DNA of 55,875 nt, taken from positions 1 through 55,875 of the forward strand of contig WRLE01000019.1 of NCBI GenBank assembly GCA_009777775.1, given 5' to 3'. Within the stretch, counting starts at the first letter, position 1. Every line of letters starts with the position of its first letter. Of the stretch, positions 8,830 to 18,400 are shown piece by piece. A program made the translations under genes and the position numbers. The notes under the pieces are model-generated. The model saw nothing but the letters and a program-made list of their open reading frames with translations, did not search any database and was not told the origin of the DNA. The DNA comes from Oscillospiraceae bacterium (lineage in GTDB: Bacteria > Bacillota > Clostridia > Oscillospirales > Oscillospiraceae).

Positions 8830-11800
8830 TTATCTTTCTTTGCGTTTCTTTGGGAGCATTAGTCCCAGTGATAGGGTGGCGGTTCCCAGGGCTAATAGCA
8901 CGAAGGGTAAGATGGCTGGGATGCCTGTTTGTGGTAGATTTGTTATGGGTACATCAGGATCGATGATTTCAACGAAATCTTCTGGGCTTGGTCCTGGTTC
9001 TGCTTGGAGACCAGGTATGCCGAGTACAACCAGCTCCATGGGGTCTTCTTCCGGAGGTGTTTCTACTAAGGGCATAGGCTCTGGGAGTAACTCAACTTCC
9101 TCCACAATTTCTTCGATTTCCGGTGGCGGGTTGCTTGGTCTCACTGGAGGCACATAATAACCACTAGACCAGGATGCATTCACATCAGCAAAATCGCCAT
9201 CGTTGAGAATCTGGCTATTATCTAGGGTAACATATGCGCTTATGTCTATGCTGTTTCTATAAGTACCCGTTGAAGTAATGGCAGCTGTTATATAGTAGAA
9301 ACTTATACTGCTGCTCGCTGCCAATGGGTATGCTGTGAGGTCAATCGGGCTACCATCTTCGAGTACAAATTCAGAAATATTAACTCCAGCACCAGCATAT
9401 GTGTCTGTGACACTATCCAGTGTTATTTCCCAAGAGCTGTTGTTTGTCACAGTTATCTGGAAGATTGCCCTGTTCCCGCTGGAACTGAACGCAACACTGT
9501 CCTCAAAAACATAAGCTGGCGATGCCGCAATCGGATAGGCAGCTCTATATAAAGAGACCTTTTTCGTCACGGTCAACGCAGCTCCACCCAAATCAGCAAT
9601 CTTGACAGTAATGCTCTCAACGGCATTTGAGGAGACTTCACGCTTTGTATCGCTACCATATGCTTTCACATCAGCATTGTTTGTATAAAAGCCAATGGCA
9701 TCGTATTTAATCGTATAGACAATGAGAATAACATCGCCTTTATTAAGCTCATCGAAGATGAGTTTTTTGTTTATATACTCATAATCGATTCCTTCCACAA
9801 GATCGATACCGTTTAAGCAGATTTTGTCGAAAACCATATTGTCGCTAAACATACTATCTGCAATTTCCACATCGGTGAGTTTTTCATCACCACTGTTGAC
9901 GACAGTTAGTGTGTAAGTGACATTGGTTCCTGGTTCCACAACCGATGCTGTGTTATATTCCTTTGCTATACTGATGTCCGGTTTCCACAGGCTATTGGCA
10001 AATGAAACCAGATTGCTGGGGCTTGTGCAGACTCCATCTTTATACACCAAAGTTTTCACCACTGTGTCTAGAATCCATACTTCATCTTGCGACACTTGTG
10101 AGACAATATGGGTTTCGATTACAGTCACTGTTCCGGAAAAGTTTGTGGGTAAGAAGCCTGTGATTTTTTGTGTGCCTGTTCCATTTTGGGTTGTGATTTC
10201 CACATAACCGCAGTCCGTTTGGTTTGTAGCATCTTCCACATAGCTATACTCAAATGCAAACGTGGCATTTTTATCAGCAGCATTTGTTGTTTTAACGATG
10301 GAAAACTCAGGATCAATGGGTTCCATATATACGTTTTCAAAGACGATTTGCTGGGATACAAGCTGTCCATTTACAATTTCAACAGTGTAAGGTCCCAGGT
10401 CATAATCCATACCTTCCACTAAATCACCACTGGATGGGTCAGGTTTGATTTCATAAAGGCTCAGATTTGCAGTTTTATTGATATATCCATACAGCTTTAT
10501 GATTTCACCCAATGTGCCTTGTCCATTTACCACATCGATGGTATAGATACCAAGGGATGATGAACCATCGAAGAGTTCAAAGTTGAAAGTACCATTGTAT
10601 CCACCAGCTATTCCTCCAGTCCTGGCATCTATCACTTGCTTGGAGAATGTTAAATCAGGACGATTGGTTCCTTGGAATATGTTTGTCATTTCAACTACAG
10701 TTAGTCCATCAGGGTATGTTACTACTCCAGTGTATGGGTTCACTATTATCCCGCTCACACTTGCTCCTAGAGACCAATATGCACCCGATTGACTATTCTC
10801 GCTTATTGAAAAGGGTCCATTTTTCACTGAGTTTGCTGGGATGGTGAAGGAGAGCGAAGTCCATGTTGCCACAAAGGATGTGGATGTCGCCGGGTCATAG
10901 GATAGACCTATGAGCTGTGTTTTTGTCAATTGAAGCGAATCACTATCGACAACATTAGCATCTTTATCTATTAGTGTGAAGTTGAAGGTATAAACATAAC
11001 AATCTTCGTTATGGCTGTGAATAAGACCACAATCAAGGGACGAACCATCATATTCTTGATTCACAAGACTGGATAAATTGCCTTCAAAATACTTATGCAG
11101 ATTCACAGTTGCAGGTACCGGGTCTTGTGTATACAGGTTATCCACTTGATTGCCATTTGTGGATTGGTATATAGAAGTGGCTATACCATTTTCAATTTTG
11201 ACGAAATCAACACTGCCTATTAGTGAGCTAGACCATTTCCCACTGAAACTTTCACTGATAAATAGAATCTTCCCTTCTAAATCAGTTTGATAATCAACAC
11301 CATTTAACCAAGTGAACTGTTTCGTAGAGCTATTGGCGCTGGTAAAATCACCTTGGTCAAACACCAGTGTCGCCACATCCTTTACTCCATTGTTGAGTGT
11401 AAAGGTGAAGCTATAATTCTGGGGATATATCATGGTTGATTCAGCTAGAGATATTGACTTAGTGAGCCAAATATCTATATCGGCTGTTCCGATGTAGTAC
11501 AAATTGATGACTACATTTTCACTTTTGATGACATCATTTACTAAAATATCGTACTCATCTTTGTTTATTGCAATTTCACCTGTTTTTGCGCTGCTGCTGG
11601 AATACGAGAAGGGTGCATTTGCAACTCCATATACATTGCGAAACAGATCCTGGGCATACATTGCATATGAATCACCATTTTCAAAGCTACTTTCGGATTC
11701 TGTATGCACAAGATTATATGTTCCTGACACTTTGTTGAAGACATAGTAGTTGACAGTCACTGTGTAAAGCTTTGTGAATGTATTGGTAAAAGGAACCGCT

Positions 11801-13692
11801 GTTCCAACAGGATAAGTAACAACACCCTTATCTGAAACACTGATTTTTACTACATTTGCATCGTGATCCCAACGACCGCCGTTCGCCAAGGTCTGGGTTC
11901 CTGATTCCTTAATCCACAAATCTACGGAGCTCTGTCCATTTGGTATCAGAGGAAGAATGTCTTTAATAACAATCGTTGTTGTTCCGCTACCTACGATTGT
12001 TCCTCCAGACACTTCAATCTCTGTAATCCCACTTAAGCTAACAGTACAATTTTCATCGAGATAGGCAGCAAAGCTAAAGTTAGGAGCATTTCCAATAAAT
12101 GAATCACTACTTGCGCTTATTGCCTTGTTGATGTAAATTGTAGCTGGCTTTTCATTGGAAACTGTGTACTTTTCGCAAGCATAAATGGTATATGACCCGT
12201 CATCTCCATCGAAGGTGTATGTCAATTTATTATGCTGTCCTGTTTGATAGCTTCGTTGCCCTGCTTGTGCTTGGACGAAGTCATTTGCCACATTTGTGTT
12301 CGTATAATATACACCATTATTCAAGTCATCTTTAATCTTCACTTGGAAAACTAAACGATAGATAGTGAAGTCATCCACAGAGCCTAAGCTCCATTGAACA
12401 GTATCGCTGTTGCTACCTTGCAATATTGCATTATTTGTTATTGCTTCATCAGGAGTCAAGGGAATCCATGTTAAGCCACCAAGAGTGCTATCGGAATCAA
12501 ATAAAGCCTTTTCCACTGTACCAAGGGAACCTTCCAAGACGAAACCATTTCCTATCAAATCCACGACTTGTAGATTATTTAGTCGAGCAGCTGAGCTTTT
12601 CGAAATCCCTTTCATAATGTCAGTTAGTGCCGCTCCCGCACCATCACCTGATGCTGTGAAGAATCTGGGTGCAATGCCTTCCAAGGTCTTTGTAGCAACA
12701 CTATTTCCAGTGAGTTTTCCAGTGGTGCTATCCACTTGAAAATAATTGCCATAACCAATGGCATACATGGATATACCTGCGATTTGAGCGTATTTTGCTT
12801 GCCATATTGCACGATTGGCAGACGCATCGTCTCCCTGTGCTAAGCTACCACCCGCCCACCATGATGAAGTCTCATATAAACTAGGAGCTCTGGTAGGATT
12901 TATGATATCTCTGTTCGTACCACTATCATTGTATGTTACAGTATTGGCTGTGTAGTTATAATACTTATTTGGTCCCCCATCTGTCATGACCACCATAACT
13001 TTTGTGTTAAAACTACCATCATAGTTGTCTTCGCTGGTATAGTTTATCGATGGAGGTGCTGGTTTATTAGTATCTTGAAGCAAATAATGTCCAGCATGTA
13101 TACCCGCTTGGGTGTTCGTTCTATCTGCTGTACTCCAAAAGTTTCCGCTGCTGAGTCTCCCAGTCGAAGTCGAGTCAACCTTTGATCTGTCTGAACTCTC
13201 CCATGTTGCTGAGGTTGTCCAATATCTCGCGCCTCCGCTACTTCCTTGGTTGAAATTACCAATGGTTACCCAATTATTAAACACTACAATGGCTACTCTG
13301 CTTTTATTTCCTACTTCGGGGTCTTTGAACAAAGTATCAATAGCTTCGATTACCGAATTTCTCGCATTTCTTATGTCAGTTGAAGACATGGAACTAGATG
13401 TGTCGATGACAAAAACAATATCCGTACCATATGATTTCGGAACACCGTTTCTGCCTGCTACGTATAATTCGATGTCAAAGACACCCGGATTCGAGAGCTT
13501 TTCTGTGACGACTTTGTTGGCGATGGCTTCTCCCAAATCGAGAATCTTCGCCATGCCTAGAAACTCCACCATTTCCACTATTCCTGCATCATTTGCTATT
13601 GCATAGAAGGGCAGTATGCCAGCAATAATCAACACAGCAAGAAACAGTGCTAAGAGTCTCTTTTTACTCCTTTTCATGTTTGACTTGACCAT
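8830..13692 (-). CDS. LPXTG-anchored VWA/Cna-B-type surface protein (adhesin or pilin-like)
   Basis: A 1620-residue cell-wall protein. It has an N-terminal signal peptide (KRSKKRLLALFLAVLIIAG...), then a von Willebrand A domain whose metal site DTSSS is at residues 97-101, with VVMTDGGPN further on. A series of repeated Cna-B/SpaA-like beta domains follows; several contain FxxN(I/V)Y-type ends. One of these contains CGLIHSHNEDCY, a Cys/His cluster seen in other Firmicute LPXTG proteins. A DUF11-like domain (YTLTVVNSGDE) comes next. The C terminus has a Pro/Glu-rich spacer, LPQTG at 1586-1590, a hydrophobic segment and KKRKER. It would be attached to peptidoglycan by a sortase encoded elsewhere. 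VWA plus Cna-B repeats is typical of adhesive tip pilins. Single gene; the start has only a weak ribosome site, and ATG six codons in is an alternative. Confidence 0.92.
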   Translation of the reverse strand: MVKSNMKRSKKRLLALFLAVLIIAGILPFYAIANDAGIVEMVEFLGMAKILDLGEAIANKVVTEKLSNPGVFDIELYVAGRNGVPKSYGTDIVFVIDTSSSMSSTDIRNARNSVIEAIDTLFKDPEVGNKSRVAIVVFNNWVTIGNFNQGSSGGARYWTTSATWESSDRSKVDSTSTGRLSSGNFWSTADRTNTQAGIHAGHYLLQDTNKPAPPSINYTSEDNYDGSFNTKVMVVMTDGGPNKYYNYTANTVTYNDSGTNRDIINPTRAPSLYETSSWWAGGSLAQGDDASANRAIWQAKYAQIAGISMYAIGYGNYFQVDSTTGKLTGNSVATKTLEGIAPRFFTASGDGAGAALTDIMKGISKSSAARLNNLQVVDLIGNGFVLEGSLGTVEKALFDSDSTLGGLTWIPLTPDEAITNNAILQGSNSDTVQWSLGSVDDFTIYRLVFQVKIKDDLNNGVYYTNTNVANDFVQAQAGQRSYQTGQHNKLTYTFDGDDGSYTIYACEKYTVSNEKPATIYINKAISASSDSFIGNAPNFSFAAYLDENCTVSLSGITEIEVSGGTIVGSGTTTIVIKDILPLIPNGQSSVDLWIKESGTQTLANGGRWDHDANVVKISVSDKGVVTYPVGTAVPFTNTFTKLYTVTVNYYVFNKVSGTYNLVHTESESSFENGDSYAMYAQDLFRNVYGVANAPFSYSSSSAKTGEIAINKDEYDILVNDVIKSENVVINLYYIGTADIDIWLTKSISLAESTMIYPQNYSFTFTLNNGVKDVATLVFDQGDFTSANSSTKQFTWLNGVDYQTDLEGKILFISESFSGKWSSSLIGSVDFVKIENGIATSIYQSTNGNQVDNLYTQDPVPATVNLHKYFEGNLSSLVNQEYDGSSLDCGLIHSHNEDCYVYTFNFTLIDKDANVVDSDSLQLTKTQLIGLSYDPATSTSFVATWTSLSFTIPANSVKNGPFSISENSQSGAYWSLGASVSGIIVNPYTGVVTYPDGLTVVEMTNIFQGTNRPDLTFSKQVIDARTGGIAGGYNGTFNFELFDGSSSLGIYTIDVVNGQGTLGEIIKLYGYINKTANLSLYEIKPDPSSGDLVEGMDYDLGPYTVEIVNGQLVSQQIVFENVYMEPIDPEFSIVKTTNAADKNATFAFEYSYVEDATNQTDCGYVEITTQNGTGTQKITGFLPTNFSGTVTVIETHIVSQVSQDEVWILDTVVKTLVYKDGVCTSPSNLVSFANSLWKPDISIAKEYNTASVVEPGTNVTYTLTVVNSGDEKLTDVEIADSMFSDNMVFDKICLNGIDLVEGIDYEYINKKLIFDELNKGDVILIVYTIKYDAIGFYTNNADVKAYGSDTKREVSSNAVESITVKIADLGGAALTVTKKVSLYRAAYPIAASPAYVFEDSVAFSSSGNRAIFQITVTNNSSWEITLDSVTDTYAGAGVNISEFVLEDGSPIDLTAYPLAASSSISFYYITAAITSTGTYRNSIDISAYVTLDNSQILNDGDFADVNASWSSGYYVPPVRPSNPPPEIEEIVEEVELLPEPMPLVETPPEEDPMELVVLGIPGLQAEPGPSPEDFVEIIDPDVPITNLPQTGIPAILPFVLLALGTATLSLGLMLPKKRKER

Positions 13693-13941
13693 TATTTAGT
13701 TTACCTGCGATACTTTGTGCATAATATTTGTGTCTCAAACAAATAATCTGCACTAGCTTTCATCCTTTCCTTTGTAGATTTCCCCATACCTCTTCGTCTA
13801 CTTCTATGATGAATCCCGTTTCCGCCGATTCTTTTTATGCGAAAAGATATGTTAGGATCAATGTTTCTTATACCCATCGTGCATACTGTCATAGCAAATT
13901 GTTACAATATACCCCGACAGTGCATAAGACTACACGCTTCA

Positions 13942-14018
13942 TGTCACAATTGTGTCACATTTCACGTATTTTATTACATTTTTTCTACAATGTGACTTTT
14001 CATCGTTTTCGTGTGACA
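13942..14018 (-). promoter_or_regulatory. TGTCACA box cluster upstream of the LPXTG gene
   Basis: TGTCACA at 13942-13948 and 13953-13959 (11 bp apart, one helical turn), plus TGTGACT at 13991-13997 and TGTGACA at 14012-14018 in the opposite orientation (21 bp apart). The cluster lies about 250 bp upstream of the surface-protein gene. The same 11-bp-phased pair plus an inverted box occurs upstream of the transglutaminase gene at 19571-19618. Likely binding sites for a common regulator (inference). Confidence 0.45.
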
Positions 14019-14052
14019 TTTTTCCTTTTGCCCTTGGTACAAACATAAAATA

Positions 14053-14093
14053 ACAAGCCCCAAACCATTGCGACCCAATGGTTTGGGGCTTGT
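14053..14093 (-). terminator. Terminator of the pilus-like operon
   Basis: A perfect 18-bp stem (14053-14070 with 14076-14093, loop of 5 nt) followed on the minus strand by TTATTTTATGTTTT. It lies about 110 bp beyond the pilT stop codon. Confidence 0.88.
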
Positions 14094-14200
14094 CAATAAA
14101 GGAGGTAACTATTATGTCAATCCGCTTCTAATATAGCTAAAATGCGTTAATTTATATGAATTTAACTTTTTTTGTTCGTAGAAATTTCACACTTTTATCA

Positions 14201-15277
14201 TCATATTCCCAATTGTTTCCGCATCATATCGGTGTTTATTGCACTTCTTAAAGCTGTTTCTGATGAAATATCACCATTTCTAAATAGGTTTAAAATATAC
14301 CCATCCATACTTATCATGCCTTCTGCAGCGGAGGTCTGTATCACATTGTCTATTTGATGAGTTTTACCCTCTCGAATCAAATTGCTTATTGCATTATTCA
14401 CCCTCATTATTTCAAATACAGGCATTGATTTATTCATGATATTTGGCACCAGTTTTTGGGTCACTACCATACGCAAAACCATGGACAACTGCACTCGAAT
14501 TTGCTGCTGTTGTTCTGGAGGAAATATATCAATGATACGGTCGATGGTGTTTGCAGCTCCAACGGTGTGTAGTGTGGAAATAACCAAATGACCAGTCTCA
14601 GCCGCTGTCATAGCAGTTTTTATAGTTTCGTGGTCTCGCATTTCACCCAATAATATGATGTCAGGAGCCTGTCTCAAACAGGCGCGAAGGGCAATGGTAT
14701 ACGAATCGGTATCTGTGGAAATCTCCCTTTGGCTCACCAAGCTTTTATTGTCTCTATGGAGAAACTCTATGGGGTCTTCAAGGGTGATAATATGACAATT
14801 TCGTGTGTTGTTGATGGCATCGATAACACAAGCCAGCGTCGTGGTTTTACCACCTCCAGCAGGTCCTGTTACCAGAACCAATCCTCTGGTTTCCTCTGAA
14901 ATTTTCATAACCCCTTCTGGGATTTGTAAATCGTTATAATTTGGAATATTAAACAGCACTACTCTGATAATTGCCGCCATTGTGCTTCTTTGTCTATATG
15001 TATTCACCCTGAACCTTGCTAACCCAGGAACAGTCACGGGAAAATCATCGTCTCCTGTCTCAAAAAATCTTTCCATGGGTCTATTGGCAAGTTCATATAA
15101 ACCAGTAATAAGTCTTTGTGCTTCCTCGGGTCTGAGGTTCTCTGTATCTTGAGGGAGTATTTCTCCGCTTTTTTTGAAAGTAATGTGACGCCCCGCTCCT
15201 ATGAAAATATCGGAGACACCCTCACCAGCCGCTTGTCGCAACCATTTCAAAACATCATGTTCCTGTGCACCTTCCAT
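14201..15277 (-). CDS. pilT: PilT-type pilus retraction ATPase
   Basis: A 358-residue hexameric secretion ATPase of the PilT/GspE family, which powers retraction of type IV pili or a similar pseudopilus from the cytoplasmic side. Motifs: Walker A GPAGGGKTTT at 138-147 (the usual form is GPTGSGKSTT), an Asp box around EDPIEFLH, Walker B IILLGEMRD, the His box TAAETGHLVISTLHT, and the PilT-like EGMISMDGYILNL near the end where AIRNLIRE-type motifs usually lie (here ISNLIREGKTHQI). It is the last gene of a minus-strand operon with four pilin-like genes and a GspF/PilC-like gene. No extension ATPase (PilB), prepilin peptidase or PilM/N/O gene is in the window. Confidence 0.92.
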   Translation of the reverse strand: MEGAQEHDVLKWLRQAAGEGVSDIFIGAGRHITFKKSGEILPQDTENLRPEEAQRLITGLYELANRPMERFFETGDDDFPVTVPGLARFRVNTYRQRSTMAAIIRVVLFNIPNYNDLQIPEGVMKISEETRGLVLVTGPAGGGKTTTLACVIDAINNTRNCHIITLEDPIEFLHRDNKSLVSQREISTDTDSYTIALRACLRQAPDIILLGEMRDHETIKTAMTAAETGHLVISTLHTVGAANTIDRIIDIFPPEQQQQIRVQLSMVLRMVVTQKLVPNIMNKSMPVFEIMRVNNAISNLIREGKTHQIDNVIQTSAAEGMISMDGYILNLFRNGDISSETALRSAINTDMMRKQLGI

Positions 15278-15315
15278 GGTACTTCCCTCCTGAAAAATAA
15301 ATCGAAATCGTTATC

Positions 15316-15774
15316 TTATTGCTCCAACTGCATCCAAGCATCATCGTAATCGTCTCCCAACCACACATCTAGAGCCCCATCGTTTTCCCATGAGCCAATG
15401 TCAATCATTTGCCAATTAAGTATACTGCTATTATTACCCTCATAGGCAAATCTGACATAAAGCTCCTTATCATCAGAAACTGGACATGTAAATGAAATTA
15501 TTTCCACTTCCATTTCCACATCCCAATATGACCATATTTCTACATTTCCCATAATTTCGGAAATGCTTCCATTTGACATAATAATTTTTTTATATATTTC
15601 CTCTGCTTGTGTATCAGCCTCGTAATAACCCACTACGAGTGCCGCTTCCGAATCGGCAAGGGCTTTGCTGTTTCTTGCCACCAATAAGGAAATCAGTGAA
15701 AATACCGTTAGGCAAAGGACAGCGAAGACAAGAACCAGCGATGAGCTACCCACTCCCATTGAGCCTTTATTCAT
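15316..15774 (-). CDS. Pilin-like membrane protein, DUF-type, of the pilus cluster
   Basis: A 152-residue protein with one N-terminal membrane helix (SSLVLVFAVLCLTVFSLISLL) followed by YYEADTQAEEIYKKI, a pattern I associate with minor pseudopilins of clostridial pilus clusters. It has no classical Gly-Phe-x4-Glu prepilin cleavage site. I chose ATG 15774 (MNKGSMGVG) because AAGGGGA lies seven bases upstream and the gene then overlaps the previous one by only 8 bp; a longer frame opens at 15831. Probably a minor pilin or assembly factor. Confidence 0.7.
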   Translation of the reverse strand: MNKGSMGVGSSSLVLVFAVLCLTVFSLISLLVARNSKALADSEAALVVGYYEADTQAEEIYKKIIMSNGSISEIMGNVEIWSYWDVEMEVEIISFTCPVSDDKELYVRFAYEGNNSSILNWQMIDIGSWENDGALDVWLGDDYDDAWMQLEQ

Positions 15775-16234
15775 AAGCCATTCCCCTTGTATGTCCATAT
15801 CTTGTGGATATTGGGAAGCTAATAATATCATCTCCAGATAGTTTGCTAACTACAAGACTTCCTTGTATGAAGTCCATTCCATCATGTGATTCCCTCTCCC
15901 CAATAAGCTTCAGTGCATATGAGGCAGTTTCATCATTTTCATCGCATAATTCCCAGTCTTTGTCATAAAATATGACCGCTTGGAGATGCTCATCCAAGTC
16001 GACTATTTTGCCACCGAGTATATCTGCTGCAATAACTAAATCGCCACTAACTGCTTTGTAACACTCAGCTCCGCTTTCTGCAACTCGTATCCCATAACTT
16101 AAGTCTCTGGCTTCCACTGCCATAAAGTAGGAAGACGCGAATATTCTCACGCAAGCTGCAGCACATAATGCAAATGTGCCAATGACGATGAGTTGCTCCA
16201 TTAAAAAAAGCGTTGATTTGCTTCTTGTGTTCAT
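15767..16234 (-). CDS. Pilin-like membrane protein of the pilus cluster
   Basis: A 155-residue protein. The N-terminal LFLMEQLIVIGTFALCAAACVRIF keeps the pilin-like hydrophobic helix with a Glu near its start, but lacks the usual Gly before the cleavage point. The rest is a predicted globular extracytoplasmic part (residues 45-155). Its start overlaps the previous stop by 4 bp (ATGA), which indicates translational coupling. Possibly a minor pilin; the exact family is not recognised. Confidence 0.7.
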   Translation of the reverse strand: MNTRSKSTLFLMEQLIVIGTFALCAAACVRIFASSYFMAVEARDLSYGIRVAESGAECYKAVSGDLVIAADILGGKIVDLDEHLQAVIFYDKDWELCDENDETASYALKLIGERESHDGMDFIQGSLVVSKLSGDDIISFPISTRYGHTRGMAYE

Positions 16235-16749
16235 GAAACAGCCCTCCCGCCAATAACAGTTTCCGCGCTTCTGGGATAAATGAGCAAGTGGCTTGTATTT
16301 GTGGCAACTTTTATCAAACCGTGGCTATATTGTGTAAATTCCAAACTTTCTATACCCATTACCTTCACCCCATCTTCTGGAGCAAATCCATGCTGCGGGT
16401 CGCTTTCAGCAAGAAGGGATGTTTCCGTGTATAGCTCATAAACCCAGCCGTCATGGAGATATATTGCTGTGGTATACATGGTTTGCTCATATTCTTCATC
16501 AAAGCAAAGGACATTTAAGCCGAAATATTCCCCTATGCGTATACTTCCATTTTTATCGTTGATTTTTACTTTAGTCCACACATAGGACAAAAGTGTACGC
16601 TCGTCTTGCCTCTCCTTGGCGATGTCTGTCATGCTTTTATATACCCTGGCACCTAACATCAGCACCATAAGCACGGAAAGGGCAAAAACACTGAAGATTA
16701 TCAGCACAAATATGGTATCGATTCTTCTTTTGCTGGGTGTTTTCATCAT
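16231..16749 (-). CDS. DUF4860-like membrane protein of the pilus cluster
   Basis: A 172-residue protein with an N-terminal basic patch and a membrane helix (TIFVLIIFSVFALSVLMVLML), then a globular domain. It resembles the DUF4860 proteins that I recall from clostridial pilus/pseudopilus loci; the family name is from memory. The start is uncertain: ATG 16749 (MMKTPSKRR) avoids overlap with the preceding gene, ATG 16746 is the next codon, and a TTG at 16770 would extend it by seven residues. Confidence 0.65.
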   Translation of the reverse strand: MMKTPSKRRIDTIFVLIIFSVFALSVLMVLMLGARVYKSMTDIAKERQDERTLLSYVWTKVKINDKNGSIRIGEYFGLNVLCFDEEYEQTMYTTAIYLHDGWVYELYTETSLLAESDPQHGFAPEDGVKVMGIESLEFTQYSHGLIKVATNTSHLLIYPRSAETVIGGRAVS

Positions 16750-16753
16750 ATGC

Positions 16754-17092
16754 TCACTTTTGTGTTTCAAATACTGCCAGATCCGGCATTATGTTTGATG
16801 CAAAAATGCTGTAATGGACAACATATTTTGTTTTATCCACAAATATTCCATATCTTTCAGTTATTTCTGAGACCGATTGGGGATAATTACCATGTATGGA
16901 ATAATTGGTGACAACAGCTCGACGCAGACTTTCATCCAGGATTCGCAAATTTTCTGTCCTGCTTGAAATCTCCGTCTGACGCAAACCATAAAGCATCATA
17001 ACTAAAACTGTCACCGTAAAAAGCACAGGCAAAACCATAGACCTGACCACATCACTAGCACTTTTTCGATAAATATTCTTCCGACTTTTCAT
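16754..17092 (-). CDS. Small pilin-like membrane protein of the pilus cluster
   Basis: A 112-residue protein with an N-terminal helix (SMVLPVLFTVTVLVMMLYGLRQ) and a short globular part containing NYSIHGNYPQSV, a segment like that of pilin globular domains where Gly-x-Tyr-Pro follows the long helix. No family assignment. It is 29 bp behind the GspF/PilC-like gene and nearly touches the next one. Confidence 0.65.
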   Translation of the reverse strand: MKSRKNIYRKSASDVVRSMVLPVLFTVTVLVMMLYGLRQTEISSRTENLRILDESLRRAVVTNYSIHGNYPQSVSEITERYGIFVDKTKYVVHYSIFASNIMPDLAVFETQK

Positions 17093-17121
17093 AAAATTAA
17101 ACCGTTTAGGATAACTAATAA

Positions 17122-18168
17122 TTATCCAATTGCTGTCATTATACCCATCAAGGGTAGCATTACTGACAATAGAATTGCTCCTATTACTACTGAGGATACT
17201 ATTACTAGGGTTGGCTCTATTCCGCCTACTATTCGGTCTATGTCGTCTCTGACATTGTTGTCGCTTCGGCGAGCAATTTCTGCCATTGCTTCATCTGATT
17301 TTCCGCTCCTTGTGCCAATGGAGAGCATTTTCCCATCTTGAAGAGTCAGTATCTTAGACTGGGTTAGTGCCTCCGACAAGGTGCTTCCTGACCTGAGCAT
17401 ATCTGAGCATTTACTATGCTGTTCATCCACTGGTTTTGCTCCTCCACTCACATTGGCAGCTATTTCCACAGCTTCATCTGTATCTAAACCGCTCGCCATA
17501 GCAAGTGTCATAGCAAAGACAAAACGAGAGGAAGCGATTTTTCCAAATATGCCACTCCCTCCCCATTTATTAGAAAATACCATCGTAATTGCTTTACGAA
17601 CATTGGGTATAACAATACTAAGCAGCGCAACAAGCAGAATTGCACCCATGACAATGGCGATGGCAACAGATGCGTTACCTAGCCAAGTACCAAATTTCAT
17701 CAATGAAATTGCAACTGCTGACATTTGTGTACCCAATTGGCTGAAAACATTGTTGAAAATGGGGAGAACTTGCACAATAAGAATCAGTACCACCACTATC
17801 ATCAAAACAAGAAGTATTGCAGGATACATGATAGAGTTTTTAATTGTCGTCGCGAGTCTGACTTGCCTTTCATAGTACTCGCTGAGAGCTTTTAATGTCT
17901 CAACCAATCTCCCAGTTTTCTCTCCAATTTCCACCATATGAACAGCATAGCGAGGAAAACTCTCAGCTTTAATTAAAGCCGCCGAAAAGCTATCTCCTCC
18001 CTCCATATTATCCACCAAACCCAACATAATATCTCTGCCTTCTTTTGTGGGTTCGTCTTCTAAGAGAATTTGCAAAGCATCAATGATGGTGATTCCTGCG
18101 TCAAGGAGCATTGCAATTTCAGAGCAAAGCATCGAGAGATATGTGTTGTTCAATGTCTTTTTAGCCAT
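17122..18168 (-). CDS. Type II secretion GspF/PilC-family inner membrane protein
   Basis: A 348-residue polytopic platform protein of a type IV pilus or pseudopilus. Two T2SF domains are visible. The first (about residues 5-125) contains LLDAGITIIDALQILLE and ENPKTGR-like VEIGEKTGRLVETL followed by membrane helices. The second (about 205-325) contains FAMTLAMASGLDTDEAVEIA, SIGTRSGKSDEAM and a final hydrophobic helix. It should sit beneath the pilus and connect pilins to the ATPase. First gene of the operon that ends with pilT; AAGGGGAATGTC lies before the start codon. Confidence 0.88.
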   Translation of the reverse strand: MAKKTLNNTYLSMLCSEIAMLLDAGITIIDALQILLEDEPTKEGRDIMLGLVDNMEGGDSFSAALIKAESFPRYAVHMVEIGEKTGRLVETLKALSEYYERQVRLATTIKNSIMYPAILLVLMIVVVLILIVQVLPIFNNVFSQLGTQMSAVAISLMKFGTWLGNASVAIAIVMGAILLVALLSIVIPNVRKAITMVFSNKWGGSGIFGKIASSRFVFAMTLAMASGLDTDEAVEIAANVSGGAKPVDEQHSKCSDMLRSGSTLSEALTQSKILTLQDGKMLSIGTRSGKSDEAMAEIARRSDNNVRDDIDRIVGGIEPTLVIVSSVVIGAILLSVMLPLMGIMTAIG

Positions 18169-18340
18169 GACATTCCCCTTGTAATTATTGCGTTTTAATA
18201 AACATTCTTTTATCGAGAACAGACCTAAGAGGTCTATATCTATACTTTTATTATCGTGATTTTCACAAATTAAATAAAGCAGTTTTCAATTATTTTCCAT
18301 TGCATATAAACTGCTCGTTTAGTAACATATCTGCAAATAA

Positions 18341-18371
18341 AAATTGGGCGAACTGTCTGTCCGCCCAATTT
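18341..18371 (-). terminator. Terminator of the transglutaminase gene
   Basis: AAATTGGGCG (18341-18350) pairs with CGCCCAATTT (18362-18371). On the minus strand it is followed by TTTTATTTG. It lies 30 bp beyond the stop codon of the transglutaminase gene. Confidence 0.8.
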
Positions 18372-18400
18372 GTAACTATATTTTTCGATTAATACTTCGC

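Noticed and set aside
13112-13606. Plus-strand frame of 164 codons inside the adhesin gene
   Set aside because: Antisense of the VWA region with Ser/Leu-rich translation and no ribosome site.
13693-13940. c-di-GMP riboswitch in the leader of the adhesin gene
   Set aside because: I looked for the GCAAA/GGTAC-type conserved pieces of the GEMM class in the 250-nt leader and did not find them.
17381-17875. Plus-strand frame of 164 codons in the GspF/PilC-like gene
   Set aside because: Shadow of the second T2SF domain; no ribosome site and no recognisable features.
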